Positions 27,101 through 35,663 of a stretch of 56,172 bases of DNA are shown one piece after another. The translations under genes and the position numbers were made by a program. The stretch comes from Halobacteriales archaeon SW_7_65_23 (GTDB lineage Archaea > Halobacteriota > Halobacteria > Halobacteriales > Haloarculaceae), in assembly GCA_003022725.1 (NCBI GenBank), contig PXSQ01000088.1, positions 36,510-92,681 on the forward strand. The letters run 5' to 3'. The notes under the pieces were generated by a model, which saw only the letters and a program-made list of their open reading frames with translations, made no database searches and had not been told where the DNA came from. How positions within the stretch are numbered: the stretch's first letter is position 1; each line of letters begins with the position of its first letter.

Positions 27101-29999
27101 CCGCGTCCACGCCCCGGATCGTCCGACCGTTTTCGAGTTGTTCTATCGAGCCAGACCGTTCCCACTCGGTCGCAAACTCCTTGATCGGCTTCTTTCCACC
27201 CGGCGTGTGAACAAGCGTATCACCAGTCACGCACCGCATCTTGTCCAGTTCGTCCACTGCGGCGATCCCCTGGTCCGCGAGCACGAGTGCGCCGGCTTCG
27301 AGCGTCCACTGCTGACCCTCGGCGAAGTCATCGCGAACGGCCGCAGCGGTGTTGTGGGTGACGATCCCGTTGCCAACGAAGTTGTGCGTCCCGGGAACGG
27401 TGAGGTCGAACACCTCCTTCAGCCCGGTGTCGGTCGCTGTCACGACCTCGTCCCAGCGGAGCGAGGCGTCGACCGTTTCTTCCACGATGGGTTCCACCGA
27501 CCCCAGTTCTCTGGATTCGAGGATCGATCGCGCGCGGTCCCGTCCGGGATCTGCACCGCCAACGAGATTGTTGTGGAACTGCCCAGCCGGCCCCTCAGCA
27601 GTCGCCAGCACCCCGCCGATCGGGAGCCGTGCACCCCGACGGTCCGTCTCACCGACGAGCGTCGCCAGTTTCTCCGCTTTCTCTTCGAGACGGAACCCGA
27701 TGGCCTCCGCGTACCTGTCGATGTCCTCCCCGTAAATTTCGACAAAGTGCTGGACGTGCTTCGATTCGATTACGTACCCGTCAGCACGTTCGGACGTTCC
27801 CCGGCGGTCCCGCTCCCGGCGGATCGCCCGGACACCGTACGTTTCGAGCATGAGCTGCAGCTGACGGGCCAGCTGGTCACTGATCGTCGAGAGAAGCACG
27901 CTCGACCCGCCGGTATCGCGCTGGGATACCGACCCGTCCGCGTCCATGAGGCCCCGGAGGAACGAGTCGGCGTGCGCTGCGGTCGTCAGCTTCGGGTCGA
28001 GTGCCAGGGAGTCTTTCGGCGTTTCCATGCCGGCGTTGGCGAACAGCCGTGCGATGGTTGCACTGTGAATCCTGATACAGGGTACTTTCTCCTCCTGATA
28101 CTCGATTGTGACTTCCTTGTCGAACTTCTCCGCGACAATGTCGATTGCGTTCTGGAGGATCGTCTCGTCGCTGTTCGAGATGCGGACACAGCCTCGGTTC
28201 CCGTCACGGCGATCGAGGCGGATGTCCCCATCACCGAAAACGAGCCCGAATAGATACAGCAGATCGGCGTCGAACGTTTCCGGGATTGTGATGCTATCAC
28301 CGTGCCGCAGCATGAGGCGTTCAAACGCGATGTCCTCATGGGAGAGTCCGGTTGCGTCGAGAATTCGGTCGAGTTTCTTCAGGGGAACGTGCCGATTCGA
28401 CAGGTGATCGTAGATGAAATCCTCCGACAGATCGAGCGCGGCAGCGGCATCACGAAGCGTCCCGAACTCTTCGTAGAGCGCTTCACGAACCCGTTCCAGG
28501 GACGCGTCTGCAAGCTCCACTTTTTCCTCGGTTAGTTCGAGGAACTCCCGGACCGGGACGCACTCACGGTCGAGGGGCTCCTGTACGTCGTAGGCTGGGA
28601 CGGCGACGTGATCCCCTTCGGTTACGTCTGCGATGTCTGTCCACTCGATGCCGTTCTCGCCACAGACCAGCACTGGCGTCCTTCGCGACGCCTCGAGCTG
28701 TTTGCCGTGTCTGGTTTCGATCCGGCGGCACGGCTTTTGGGGCATCCGCCAGACGTGCGACGCCTCCCGCTGTTCGACCGTTCCGCTCTCGCGATCGAAG
28801 GTACATAGCTCCGTTCGGTACTCGCTGGCTGTTTCGGCCTCGACTGGGTCCGGCAGTTTCGTTTCTACGATGTCCCTGATTTCACGAAATCCGTCTGACG
28901 TGTGGACGAGGGTATCACCAGTCACACAGAGCCCAGCAGCACTACTTCCCTTCCCCGATGTGTACACCGAACGGGGCGCGATATTGTTAATATATTGAAG
29001 TAAAGCCGACTTTCCGGTACCCGGATCCCCCACCAGGAGAATATGCAGATCGCCCCGGGTCCGGGATTCGTCGGGGAGGAACTTCGTGACGCCGGAGAAG
29101 AGCTGGAAGATCATTGCCCGTTTCTCCATCTCGAAGCCGTAGATCGAGGGGGCGATGGCACCCTCCATCTGCTCGTAGATGTCCGGCGTGTTCGACAGTT
29201 CGACGATCTCCTTTTTGTCCTCGTCAGTGATGTCCATCTCCTCGAACTGCTCGTCCTCGATCTCGACGGTCATCCCGTCCATGTAGATGTCGAACATCGG
29301 CGACTTCTCGCGGTCGCCGCCCTGCTGTTCGAGCTTGAGAATACCGGAGACGGAGACGTGGTCGCCGGCGGTCACCTCGCCGGTGATGTCGTCCTCGATG
29401 TTGGCGTCGATGTTCTGGGGGGTCTCGCCGCCGCGCAGCCCCTCCGGAGACTCCTGGACGCGGAGCTTCTGGGCGTCGATGAACTCCGACTGGTCGTAGT
29501 TGATCCGGAACGGGCCCTGGCGTTCACAGCCCTGGCACTCGTGGGGCTCTTGGAAGTCGCCGTCCTGGGGGATGCGGGTGAGCGTGCCACAGCGCTGGCA
29601 TTCGAAGGCCGCCGTCGTGATCTTCGGGCGGACGTCGGTCGCCTTCCGGACGATCCCCTGGACCTGGATCAGCATGCCGCGGTGGTCCGAGCGGATCGCA
29701 CGGATGTCGGTCGTCTGGGGCAGGTTGTGGACCCGGACGTGGGCCTGCCCGAGCGAGACGTCAACCGGGAGGTCGTACAGCCGCAAGGCCTCCTCGGCGT
29801 ACTCCAGGAGCTGGGTGGGCTTGTTCCGGAAGTCGTCGGCCAAGTCCGGATCGAACCGGTAGAGGTCCTGCCAGTCGACGTACAGCGACTTCTCCTCGTT
29901 GGGGTACTTCTGGGCCAGTTCCCCGATCTCGTTGCGGTAGTAACTCCTGTAGAACTCCTCGAAGCTGTCGATCAACTCGGTGTCGTCCGCGCGTGCCAT
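24198..29999 (-). CDS. mcm: Replicative helicase MCM precursor with three inteins
   Basis: The precursor has 1933 residues. Removing three inteins leaves 697 residues, the normal haloarchaeal MCM size. Exteins are 1-357, 884-922, 1110-1123 and 1647-1933. MCM is the hexameric 3'-5' helicase that unwinds origins and forks. Visible parts: N-terminal domain with zinc finger (CQRC and CQGC), Walker A GDPGTGKS just before intein 1, Walker B region AAVDELDKM ending at intein 2, MHEALEQQ, arginine-finger motif SRFDLIF and a C-terminal winged helix. All inteins interrupt the ATPase core, so splicing is required for activity. The single ORF has no frameshift. Confidence 0.97.
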   Translation of the reverse strand: MARADDTELIDSFEEFYRSYYRNEIGELAQKYPNEEKSLYVDWQDLYRFDPDLADDFRNKPTQLLEYAEEALRLYDLPVDVSLGQAHVRVHNLPQTTDIRAIRSDHRGMLIQVQGIVRKATDVRPKITTAAFECQRCGTLTRIPQDGDFQEPHECQGCERQGPFRINYDQSEFIDAQKLRVQESPEGLRGGETPQNIDANIEDDITGEVTAGDHVSVSGILKLEQQGGDREKSPMFDIYMDGMTVEIEDEQFEEMDITDEDKKEIVELSNTPDIYEQMEGAIAPSIYGFEMEKRAMIFQLFSGVTKFLPDESRTRGDLHILLVGDPGTGKSALLQYINNIAPRSVYTSGKGSSAAGLCVTGDTLVHTSDGFREIRDIVETKLPDPVEAETASEYRTELCTFDRESGTVEQREASHVWRMPQKPCRRIETRHGKQLEASRRTPVLVCGENGIEWTDIADVTEGDHVAVPAYDVQEPLDRECVPVREFLELTEEKVELADASLERVREALYEEFGTLRDAAAALDLSEDFIYDHLSNRHVPLKKLDRILDATGLSHEDIAFERLMLRHGDSITIPETFDADLLYLFGLVFGDGDIRLDRRDGNRGCVRISNSDETILQNAIDIVAEKFDKEVTIEYQEEKVPCIRIHSATIARLFANAGMETPKDSLALDPKLTTAAHADSFLRGLMDADGSVSQRDTGGSSVLLSTISDQLARQLQLMLETYGVRAIRRERDRRGTSERADGYVIESKHVQHFVEIYGEDIDRYAEAIGFRLEEKAEKLATLVGETDRRGARLPIGGVLATAEGPAGQFHNNLVGGADPGRDRARSILESRELGSVEPIVEETVDASLRWDEVVTATDTGLKEVFDLTVPGTHNFVGNGIVTHNTAAAVRDDFAEGQQWTLEAGALVLADQGIAAVDELDKMRCVTGDTLVHTPGGKKPIKEFATEWERSGSIEQLENGRTIRGVDAEVHTMTDAGTIERRAVTAVHEYRSPDTLYRVTLESGDSVTTTADHPFIVHVDGKRATKPATALDRGDYVYVPDAERHSVTDGGMTTTADSVSPNGGDHHDEVTSCRVVSVEAVSAENDTDSSVYDLTVEGTHNFVANGMVIHNSEDQSAMHEALEQQSYHPNSEVLLADGRRVEIGEFVDGKMAAAPDSVVDGVDCEILPVEDVGVHTVDLESNDVRKTDVDRVSRHEAPEEFVRVEFSNGREVLVTPEHPMFVEDDGGVGTVEARAIDEGAFVPAPRKLPNSAQPVSLDGETQVGKEKDVDLPAELSPALGEILGFLVAEGHSYAGSSHEIGFSNQDERLLMRMDRLMSSVFGMKNSEHTNAAGTVTKCWTSTKLYRWFESNFPEVMHTAREKRIPAAVLGASEGVIRRFLVGAFAGDGGVESEAMSFSTASEGLAEDYADALTKIGVASRIHHDTAEDSWKTYVMGDSTEQFVEQVVDPADPRHDDARAFVERSNETRRHHDVLPTSAARELRELRRLLGLRLTGQFKPNLDEEYGVQVETVRNELATLRERVDEVRQSLDGAEELADIRAAIDWSGRRLAEDIDGETSSSIHYAESGGYDERRRETLAEQARDVVRGALDAAERRIDALEERTSLRYYRVTNVETVPNEGEYACEWVYDVTVEPTNTFVSQGVVLHNSISVSKAGINATLKSRCSLLGAANPTYGRFDEYEPIGEQIDLAPPLISRFDLIFTVTDQPDEEKDAELAEHILQTNYAGELNTHREETSTSNYSLEEVERVTEDVAPTIDPELLRKYVAYAKRNCYPTMTEEAKDEIQEYYVKLRTRGEAEDAPVPVTARKLEALVRLAEASARVRLSDTVEADDAQRAIDIAQYCLEDIGLDPETGELDADMIETGTSKSQRDRIKSIKTLIETIEEEYDEGAPVDVIIERAEEQGMDHSKAEHEIDKLKQKGEVYEPKTDHLRTT
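25062..26630 (-). other. MCM intein 3 (523 aa, with LAGLIDADG endonuclease)
   Basis: Spans residues 1124-1646, between MHEALEQQ and SISVSKAG. It starts with Ser (SYHPNSEVLLADGR) and ends YDVTVEPTNTFVSQG...LHN before Ser. Block B is normal (VLVTPEHPMFV). The endonuclease motifs are LGFLVAEGHSY, with Glu at the catalytic Asp position, and LVGAFAGDGGV. It is unlike inteins 1 and 2 in its ends and so was acquired separately. Confidence 0.9.
26673..27233 (-). other. MCM intein 2 (187 aa, mini-intein)
   Basis: Spans residues 923-1109, inserted directly after the Walker B segment DELDKMR. It begins CVTGDTLVHTPGGKKP, has a normal block B (VTTTADHPFIV) and ends VYDLTVEGTHNFVANG...IHN before Ser. There is no room for, or trace of, a homing endonuclease, so it is a mini-intein. 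Its ends closely resemble those of intein 1. Confidence 0.92.
27351..28928 (-). other. MCM intein 1 (526 aa, with LAGLIDADG endonuclease)
   Basis: Spans precursor residues 358-883, between ...KGSSAAGL and TAAAVRDD. It starts with Cys (CVTGDTLVHTSDG, block A) and ends VFDLTVPGTHNFVGNG...THN (blocks F and G) before Thr. Two DOD motifs, LFGLVFGDGDI and LRGLMDADGSV, look intact, so the endonuclease may still be active. A helix-turn-helix-like segment (GTLRDAAAALDLSEDFIYDHL) precedes them. The block B position reads LEASRRTPVLV, lacking the usual TxxH histidine. Confidence 0.92.
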
Positions 30000-30191
30000 T
30001 CAGTGAACCCGAGATAGTTCCCGCTCCCTCAAAAAGGGTAGGAAACCCCGCACTGGAACTGAAACGAGGGGGTGTGGGGGGTCTCTCGCTGGCAGTGGTG
30101 CTTTGGACAGGAACTTCTGGTGCCGTGACAGGGAAACCCCATCGGTGCGCTCGGCTCCCACAACTCTTGCGGCTCGCTATTGAGGGGAGAG

Positions 30192-32306
30192 TTATCTCTC
30201 GTCCTCGTGCTGATCTGTGTGATCGGTAATGACTGCGATGACGCGTTCGATTTCGCTGTCGCTAGTTACGGGGGCCGCGTTGACTGACAACCACCGGAGA
30301 CTGCCGTCGGCCACCCTGATACCCATCTCGTACTCGTAGAGTGGCCTGCCGGTCTCGATCACCCGCCGGAACGGGAGGTCCGCTGCCGGAATCGGGTTGC
30401 CTGCCGCGTCGACGATCTCCCACTCGGGATCGTCGTATTCACGGTTTGTAATCTCGGATTTGCTGAGACCGAGCACCTCTTCGGCGCGGTCGTTTGTCCG
30501 GACGAAGGCACCGCTCGAATCGAGGATCGCGATGCCGACGGGGCTCGTCTTGAGGAGGCGTTCGAACCGCTCGCGCTCCTGCTGGAGTTGCCGTTCACGC
30601 TGCTTTCGGTCGGTGACGTCCCGCGTCGCGCCGACGAGGCGTACCACCGATCCGTCCTCGACAACTGGTGACAGTTTCGTCTCCCAGCATCGTTGCTCGC
30701 CGTCGATCGGGATCACCTCCTCGTATTCGATGGTCTCCCGGCGCCGGACGCACTCGCTGTACCGCGCCTCGATCTCAGCTCCCACCTCGTCGCCAACGAT
30801 TTCCCGGGGCGTCTTTCCCTGGATATCCGCGGTCGAAAGACTGGTCAACTCCTCGTAGGCCTCGTTCACACGCTCAACCAGAAACTCCCCGTCGGTGACG
30901 TTGATCAGGAACATCGCGTCCTGAGCCTGCTCGCAAATGGTCTCGGCTTGCGCCAGTTTCTGTTCGCGCTCTTTGCGGCTGGTAATGTTTCGAAGGATGG
31001 TCAAGTGCTGACCGGGGACAATATCACTGACGGCAGTGTATTCCACAACTTTCTCTACACCTCTCGCAGTTACCAGCGTGTATGTGTCTCGCCTCCGCTC
31101 GTCTGCTTGCACCTCCTCCCAACTTGCCAAGACAGTATCCTCGTCGGCGACGAACTCCTCGATCGACCGCCCGTGAAGTTCCTTCTTGCTGAGGCCGAGC
31201 AAATCCGCAAAACTCTCGTTGACCTCGATGTAACGGCCATCGTCATCGATGATAGCCATCGCGTCGAACGCCTGCTTGAAGACGGCCTCAAACCGATCCT
31301 GCTCGCGGTGGAACTTGTCGAGCAGTGTCTTGTCGTCCACAACCTCGGCAGGAGCCGACTGACGTGGAAGCCTGACGGTGACCCGGCTGCCAGCATCGGT
31401 GACTTCGGTGTCAATCGAGCCGTCGTGGTTGGTGACGATATAGTAGGACAGCCAGAGTCCCAGACCGCTTCCGTGCATGAGTTTGGATTCCGAGCCAACT
31501 TGGAGCACGGCCCGTTCCTGCTCTGGAAGCCCTGGGCCATCATCGCTGATGGTGAGTGAAACGACGTCGGCGGAGGTTTCGATCGATACCGTCACAGTGG
31601 GTTGCATGCCGGCGTGCTTGGCAGCGTTCTCGATGAGTTCCTCCAAGGCTGTCCGCACCGTCGGCCTCGCCTCGATGAACACTTCATTGGGGCACTCAAC
31701 AGTGACGGACGCGGATGGATGGTTCTGCGCGACCTGCCGGATTACGTTCTCGACCAGTGACGTGAGTTCAACCGGCTGCCGGTCGGGATTACTATTGACG
31801 ATCGACTCGATGTCCCGGGCAGTATCGGCCAACTCTAGGAGGTCGTCGATCTTGTCAACTGCTGCCACATTGATCGGATGATCCTGGGGGGGGTCCTCAA
31901 GCATCTCCAAGTGTGCGCGAACGACGTTGAGGTCGTTTCGAAGATTGTGGCGAAGCACCCGACTGAAGACTGCGACAATCGAGGCCTGTCGGACTGTCTC
32001 CGCTCTCGATTGTTTGAGATTTTGGACAACGACGTGTGTCCCGATGACACCGACCCCGAACGATCCGATGACAACAGCCTGGAGTGTGGTGGTGAATAGA
32101 TCCATTACCGTGCTCTGGATTCCGATCCACTCGATGGTTGAGAGTGCCATCCACACGCTGGCCAACCCTGTGGTGAAAATGAACGCCAGCCAAAATAACT
32201 GGTCGATCCCTTGATCACGGGTTTGTTGGAGTCCGATTCCGACGGCAACGAGGAATCCAACAGTCGCGCCGAAATCGAACAGCGAGATAAACGCCTCGGA
32301 AGCCAT
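30192..32306 (-). CDS. Membrane histidine kinase with kinase core before three PAS domains
   Basis: The 704-residue protein has three N-terminal membrane helices (about 8-28, 37-58, 74-96), then a HisKA region with H120 in RVLRHNLRNDLN and HATPase_c (N box EELIENAAKHAG, G1 DDGPGLP, G2 HGSGLGLWLS) ending near residue 315. Three PAS domains follow at about 335-455, 460-585 and 590-700. In most kinases sensor domains precede the core, so the order is reversed. The 103-aa membrane protein gene lies 2 bases upstream, suggesting a two-gene sensor unit. No response regulator is adjacent. Confidence 0.9.
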   Translation of the reverse strand: MASEAFISLFDFGATVGFLVAVGIGLQQTRDQGIDQLFWLAFIFTTGLASVWMALSTIEWIGIQSTVMDLFTTTLQAVVIGSFGVGVIGTHVVVQNLKQSRAETVRQASIVAVFSRVLRHNLRNDLNVVRAHLEMLEDPPQDHPINVAAVDKIDDLLELADTARDIESIVNSNPDRQPVELTSLVENVIRQVAQNHPSASVTVECPNEVFIEARPTVRTALEELIENAAKHAGMQPTVTVSIETSADVVSLTISDDGPGLPEQERAVLQVGSESKLMHGSGLGLWLSYYIVTNHDGSIDTEVTDAGSRVTVRLPRQSAPAEVVDDKTLLDKFHREQDRFEAVFKQAFDAMAIIDDDGRYIEVNESFADLLGLSKKELHGRSIEEFVADEDTVLASWEEVQADERRRDTYTLVTARGVEKVVEYTAVSDIVPGQHLTILRNITSRKEREQKLAQAETICEQAQDAMFLINVTDGEFLVERVNEAYEELTSLSTADIQGKTPREIVGDEVGAEIEARYSECVRRRETIEYEEVIPIDGEQRCWETKLSPVVEDGSVVRLVGATRDVTDRKQRERQLQQERERFERLLKTSPVGIAILDSSGAFVRTNDRAEEVLGLSKSEITNREYDDPEWEIVDAAGNPIPAADLPFRRVIETGRPLYEYEMGIRVADGSLRWLSVNAAPVTSDSEIERVIAVITDHTDQHEDER

Positions 32307-32308
32307 TG

Positions 32309-32620
32309 TTACGGACTCTCCAGCGATGAATTGGACTGTGAAGATTGAGCAACACGTCTTCGGTGGATGTATGCACCCACCCCGCTTGCGACACCCGCGC
32401 CAAAGTAACCGATGCTGTGCTCAATAAGATTGAGTCGTCCAGGCCAAAGCAGATGTTCGAGGTTCGTGGTAACGGCTCCAATCAGAAGGCATCCATATGC
32501 GACAACGCACCAAGTGGGTACGTCCCGGTAATACATTGCGACGGGAATCAGCGACGCGAGGCCGACCACCAAAATCACCAGTTCTGCTGGGTCAAGACCT
32601 CCGAGAATACTCGTCGGCAT
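32309..32620 (-). CDS. Small membrane protein (103 aa), partner of the histidine kinase
   Basis: The protein has three hydrophobic segments (about 12-30, 37-52, 66-85), a short loop TNLEHLLWPGRLNLIEHSIG and a polar C-terminus. Its stop lies 2 bases before the ATG of the histidine kinase, so they are co-transcribed and likely translationally coupled. The membrane segments may complete the kinase sensing module. AAATTTAAC at about 32644-32652 on the reverse strand is a possible promoter. Family not recognised. Confidence 0.75.
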   Translation of the reverse strand: MPTSILGGLDPAELVILVVGLASLIPVAMYYRDVPTWCVVAYGCLLIGAVTTNLEHLLWPGRLNLIEHSIGYFGAGVASGVGAYIHRRRVAQSSQSNSSLESP

Positions 32621-33075
32621 AGTAGTGATTTACTCGCCAATGATGTTAAATTTCATGAGAAGGCTGAAAATTAGACAATTGTTCAACTTGTACCCTTCAG
32701 CTCAGATCCGTCGAGTCAATCGAATATCACCCGGCAGTTTTTCGCGCTACAGTGGGCCGTGCTGGCGTTATCGCTGGCGATGTTCGAATTCACTGGGCTT
32801 CTCAACAGTCGGGTCCTCCTGGAGATGGTCGCGCTGAGAGTCAGCATCTGGCCGCACATACAAAGTGATCACCACGTTCAGCGTGGGACATCGGTTCCGC
32901 CGCCAGCTGCTGTGCACGATACGTGCCCTCCATCTTGTACGACCCTTGCGATAGTTCTCGGATAGTACACAACCGAATCTGTAGGTTCTCTTGCTAATCA
33001 TCATTAATCCGCCAGGATGCGGCGTGTGTGGGCGGCAGAAACAGGCTGTTTGCGACGGCCCGTACAACACACCCG
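32621..33075. other. 455-bp spacer with no convincing gene
   Basis: The left part (32621-32700) is AT-rich and holds the promoter of the kinase operon. The rest contains short fragments that look weakly coding in different frames, for example reverse-strand YRAQQLAAEPMSHAERGDH near 32870-32930 and forward QFFALQWAVLALSLAMFEFT near 32738-32797. None forms a plausible gene. It may be decayed coding sequence. Confidence 0.5.
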
Positions 33076-34182
33076 TTACCCCTTGAACTCGTCTTCCCAG
33101 CGGAAGACGCCGTCGCGCTGGATGGTCTCGCCGTCGACTTCCATGCGGGTGCCCTCGGCGCGCATGTCGGTGATGAGGTCCGTGTGGACGGCGCTGTCGT
33201 TGCCGTCCTCGCTCTCCGGGAGGTTGGCGTCGTAGGAGCGGCCAAGCGCCATGTGGACGGTGCCGCCCAGCTTCTCGTCGAAGAGGATCTGGTCGGTCAC
33301 GCGATCGATGCCGCGGTTCATGCCGATCCCGAGTTCGCCGAGGCGGCGCGAGCCCTCGTCGGTCTCGATGATCGTCCTCAGCACGTCCTCGCCCTCTGTG
33401 GCCTCCCAGTCGACGACGACGCCGTCCTTGAACGCGAGGTGGGCGTCACGGACGCGCTTGCCGCGGATCGTCATCGGGATGTCGAACACCACCTGGCCGG
33501 CGGTGTCCCGCGGCGCCGTGAACACCTCGCCGCTGGGGAGGTTGTGCGAGTCGTAAGCGACGCTCGCGGCGCTGTTGACCGCCGTCCGGTTCTCGATAGA
33601 GAGTGTGAGATCGGTCAGATCGTGCTCCTTGAGAACCCGGACCTCGCTGCCCTCGTCGAGGATGGTTTTCAGCCGGCTCATCTCCTCGGCGAGGCTCTCC
33701 CAGTCCCGGAGGATGGCGTCGTAGACGAAGTCGGTGTACGCCTCGAAGCTCATCCCGGCCTGCTGGGCCATCGCGCGGGTGGGGTGGACTGTCGACACCC
33801 AGTCGGTATCCATCCGGAGTTCGCGGATCTTCCGGCTGGCCTGGGCGTGGCGCCGCTGGGTCTCGTCGGAGACGTCCGCCTGCTCGGTGGTGTTGCGCGT
33901 CCCGCGTAACGAGAGCACCACGTCGGCGTGCTCGTACAGCGCCACCTCGAACTCGGGATCCGATTCGAACGCGCCGCTGTGGGCGCGCAGGTACGCTCGG
34001 TCGAGTTCGTCCGAGTCGTAGGTGGCGAGCATGTTCGCGTCGCGCTCGCCGAGACGCCTCGCGACCGCTACCCCCAGGTCGTGGGCGCCCTCGCCGACCG
34101 ACAGGACGACGTCGTCGCCCGCGTCCACTCGGGCGCTCCAGTCCACCAGGATTTCGGCGTGGTTGTGAATCCGCTGATCCAT
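33076..34182 (-). CDS. Aminopeptidase, M29 family
   Basis: The 368-residue protein fits the thermophilic aminopeptidase T / PepS (M29) family of dinuclear metallo-exopeptidases. Visible landmarks are NLPSGEVFTAP with a metal-ligand Glu, LGELGIGMN with the next Glu, DEKLGGTVHMALGRSY with His and Tyr, and the C-terminal HTDLI with His and Asp. ATG 34182 (MDQRIHNHAEILVDWS) is the family start; an upstream ATG adds 21 unrelated basic residues. It should act in cytoplasmic peptide turnover. The MFS gene on the same strand ends 39 bases upstream. Confidence 0.9.
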   Translation of the reverse strand: MDQRIHNHAEILVDWSARVDAGDDVVLSVGEGAHDLGVAVARRLGERDANMLATYDSDELDRAYLRAHSGAFESDPEFEVALYEHADVVLSLRGTRNTTEQADVSDETQRRHAQASRKIRELRMDTDWVSTVHPTRAMAQQAGMSFEAYTDFVYDAILRDWESLAEEMSRLKTILDEGSEVRVLKEHDLTDLTLSIENRTAVNSAASVAYDSHNLPSGEVFTAPRDTAGQVVFDIPMTIRGKRVRDAHLAFKDGVVVDWEATEGEDVLRTIIETDEGSRRLGELGIGMNRGIDRVTDQILFDEKLGGTVHMALGRSYDANLPESEDGNDSAVHTDLITDMRAEGTRMEVDGETIQRDGVFRWEDEFKG

Positions 34183-34220
34183 GGGCTGGCTTCCGCGCCC
34201 CCGCCTAACGGTTTTTCCCT

Positions 34221-35495
34221 TTAGAACTCGACGCTGGGCAGCCACTGCCCCGTCTCCCGGCGGACGCCCGCGAGCAGCACCCCGATCGCCAGCAGCGGCA
34301 GCGCGGCACAGGCGAGATACACCGGCGAGAAGCCGACGGCGTTGACGACCGGGAGGGAGACGACCGGGCCGAGGCCGCCGCCGACATCGCCGAACACGTT
34401 GTTGGTCCCGACGGCGCGTCCCATCCGCTCGTCGGGGGTGAGATCGGCCAGCAGCGCCATCAGCGGGCCGCTGGTGCCGCCCTGTCCGGCGCCGATGCAG
34501 ACGCAGGAAGCCACGAGCGCTTCCGGCGAGCGCGCGCGGGCCAGCAGGAGGAAGCCGGCGGCAGTCACCAGCAGGAAGACGAGCAGCGTCGGGACGCGCG
34601 ACCCCCGGCGGTCGCTGACGTAGCCGCCGAGGAACATGAACCCGGCAGCGACGACGACGGTGATCGCCATGAACACGCCCGAACTCCCCTGGGGCCCGAG
34701 CCCGAACGCGCTGATGCCCCGTTCGGGTAGCACCAGCACGAGCGTCGAGAACAGTGCCCCGACGTAGACGAAAAAGACGGCGAAGTTGACCGTGCCGACG
34801 GTCAGCGCCGGGGTCGTGGTGTCGACGTCCCAGGGCTTCACCGAGCGGTGATGGTCGCCCTCGACGTGGGTTTCGGGAATGAGCAGGAACGCGACAGCGC
34901 TGGCGACGAAGGCGAACACCGTCGCGGTGCCGAACGCGGCGATCGTCCCGCCGAGTTCACTGACGACGCCGCCGAGCACGAGGCCGGTAGGGAACCCAAA
35001 GAGGACGCCGCCGCGGATCAGCCCCATGTTCGCGCCGCGGGAGCCGCCGTCGCTGACGTCCGCGGCGATGGTGAACGCCGTTGCGAACACGGCCGCGCTG
35101 CCGACCCCCCAGAGGATCCGGGCGACGATGAACCACCCCTCCGGGAACGGCGCGAGCATCGCGATCACGTACCCCGCGGTGGCGACCCCCTGGACGACCA
35201 TCCCGGCGACCATCGGCGTCCGCGTCCCGACGCGGTCGACCAGCACGCCCGCCGGGGCGTTGGCGACCAGCCGCGAGAACCGGTTGGCCGAGAGGATGAC
35301 GCCGACGAGCAACGGCGAGATGCCCAGCACGGCGCCGAGGTTCGGCAGGATCGGGAAGATGACGCCGCCGCCGAAGCCGATGAAGAAGGTGCTGGCGATC
35401 ACTGCGCCGATGACGACGTACTGCCCGCCCGCGCCGCCGGCGCCACCCCGGAGCCGCGAGAGGCCGGGGAGCCGCGGGAACAGCGAGGCGACCAC
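34221..35495 (-). CDS. MFS transporter
   Basis: About 424 residues and twelve helices, with the loop 2-3 motif seen as NAPAGVLVDRVGTRTP and a second copy YVSDRRGSRVPT in the other half, as in drug/proton antiporters. The substrate is unknown. The start is uncertain: GTG 35495 and TTG 35513 are both available after the TATA-like GGTATACA near 35537-35544; ORF sequence upstream of the promoter is not credible. Divergent from the AAC(3)-like gene. Confidence 0.85.
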   Translation of the reverse strand: MVASLFPRLPGLSRLRGGAGGAGGQYVVIGAVIASTFFIGFGGGVIFPILPNLGAVLGISPLLVGVILSANRFSRLVANAPAGVLVDRVGTRTPMVAGMVVQGVATAGYVIAMLAPFPEGWFIVARILWGVGSAAVFATAFTIAADVSDGGSRGANMGLIRGGVLFGFPTGLVLGGVVSELGGTIAAFGTATVFAFVASAVAFLLIPETHVEGDHHRSVKPWDVDTTTPALTVGTVNFAVFFVYVGALFSTLVLVLPERGISAFGLGPQGSSGVFMAITVVVAAGFMFLGGYVSDRRGSRVPTLLVFLLVTAAGFLLLARARSPEALVASCVCIGAGQGGTSGPLMALLADLTPDERMGRAVGTNNVFGDVGGGLGPVVSLPVVNAVGFSPVYLACAALPLLAIGVLLAGVRRETGQWLPSVEF

Positions 35496-35663
35496 GACGA
35501 CTGACGCCTGCAAACTGACTGTACAGTGTCGTGCCTGGTGTATACCGGTTGTGTTCTGTCTCCGGACGCCAGCGCGTGGATCGGTCCTGCTATGGGGCTT
35601 GCCGCGGGACATCGCATCTCACACGTCCACGAAGCTTATGGCCGGCGGCGGACACGACGGCCC

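Noticed and set aside
32768-33070. Reverse-strand 100-codon frame between the kinase operon and M29 gene
   Set aside because: Composition is basic and irregular, and other frames of the same stretch look equally coding-like; I could not link it to a transposase or other family.
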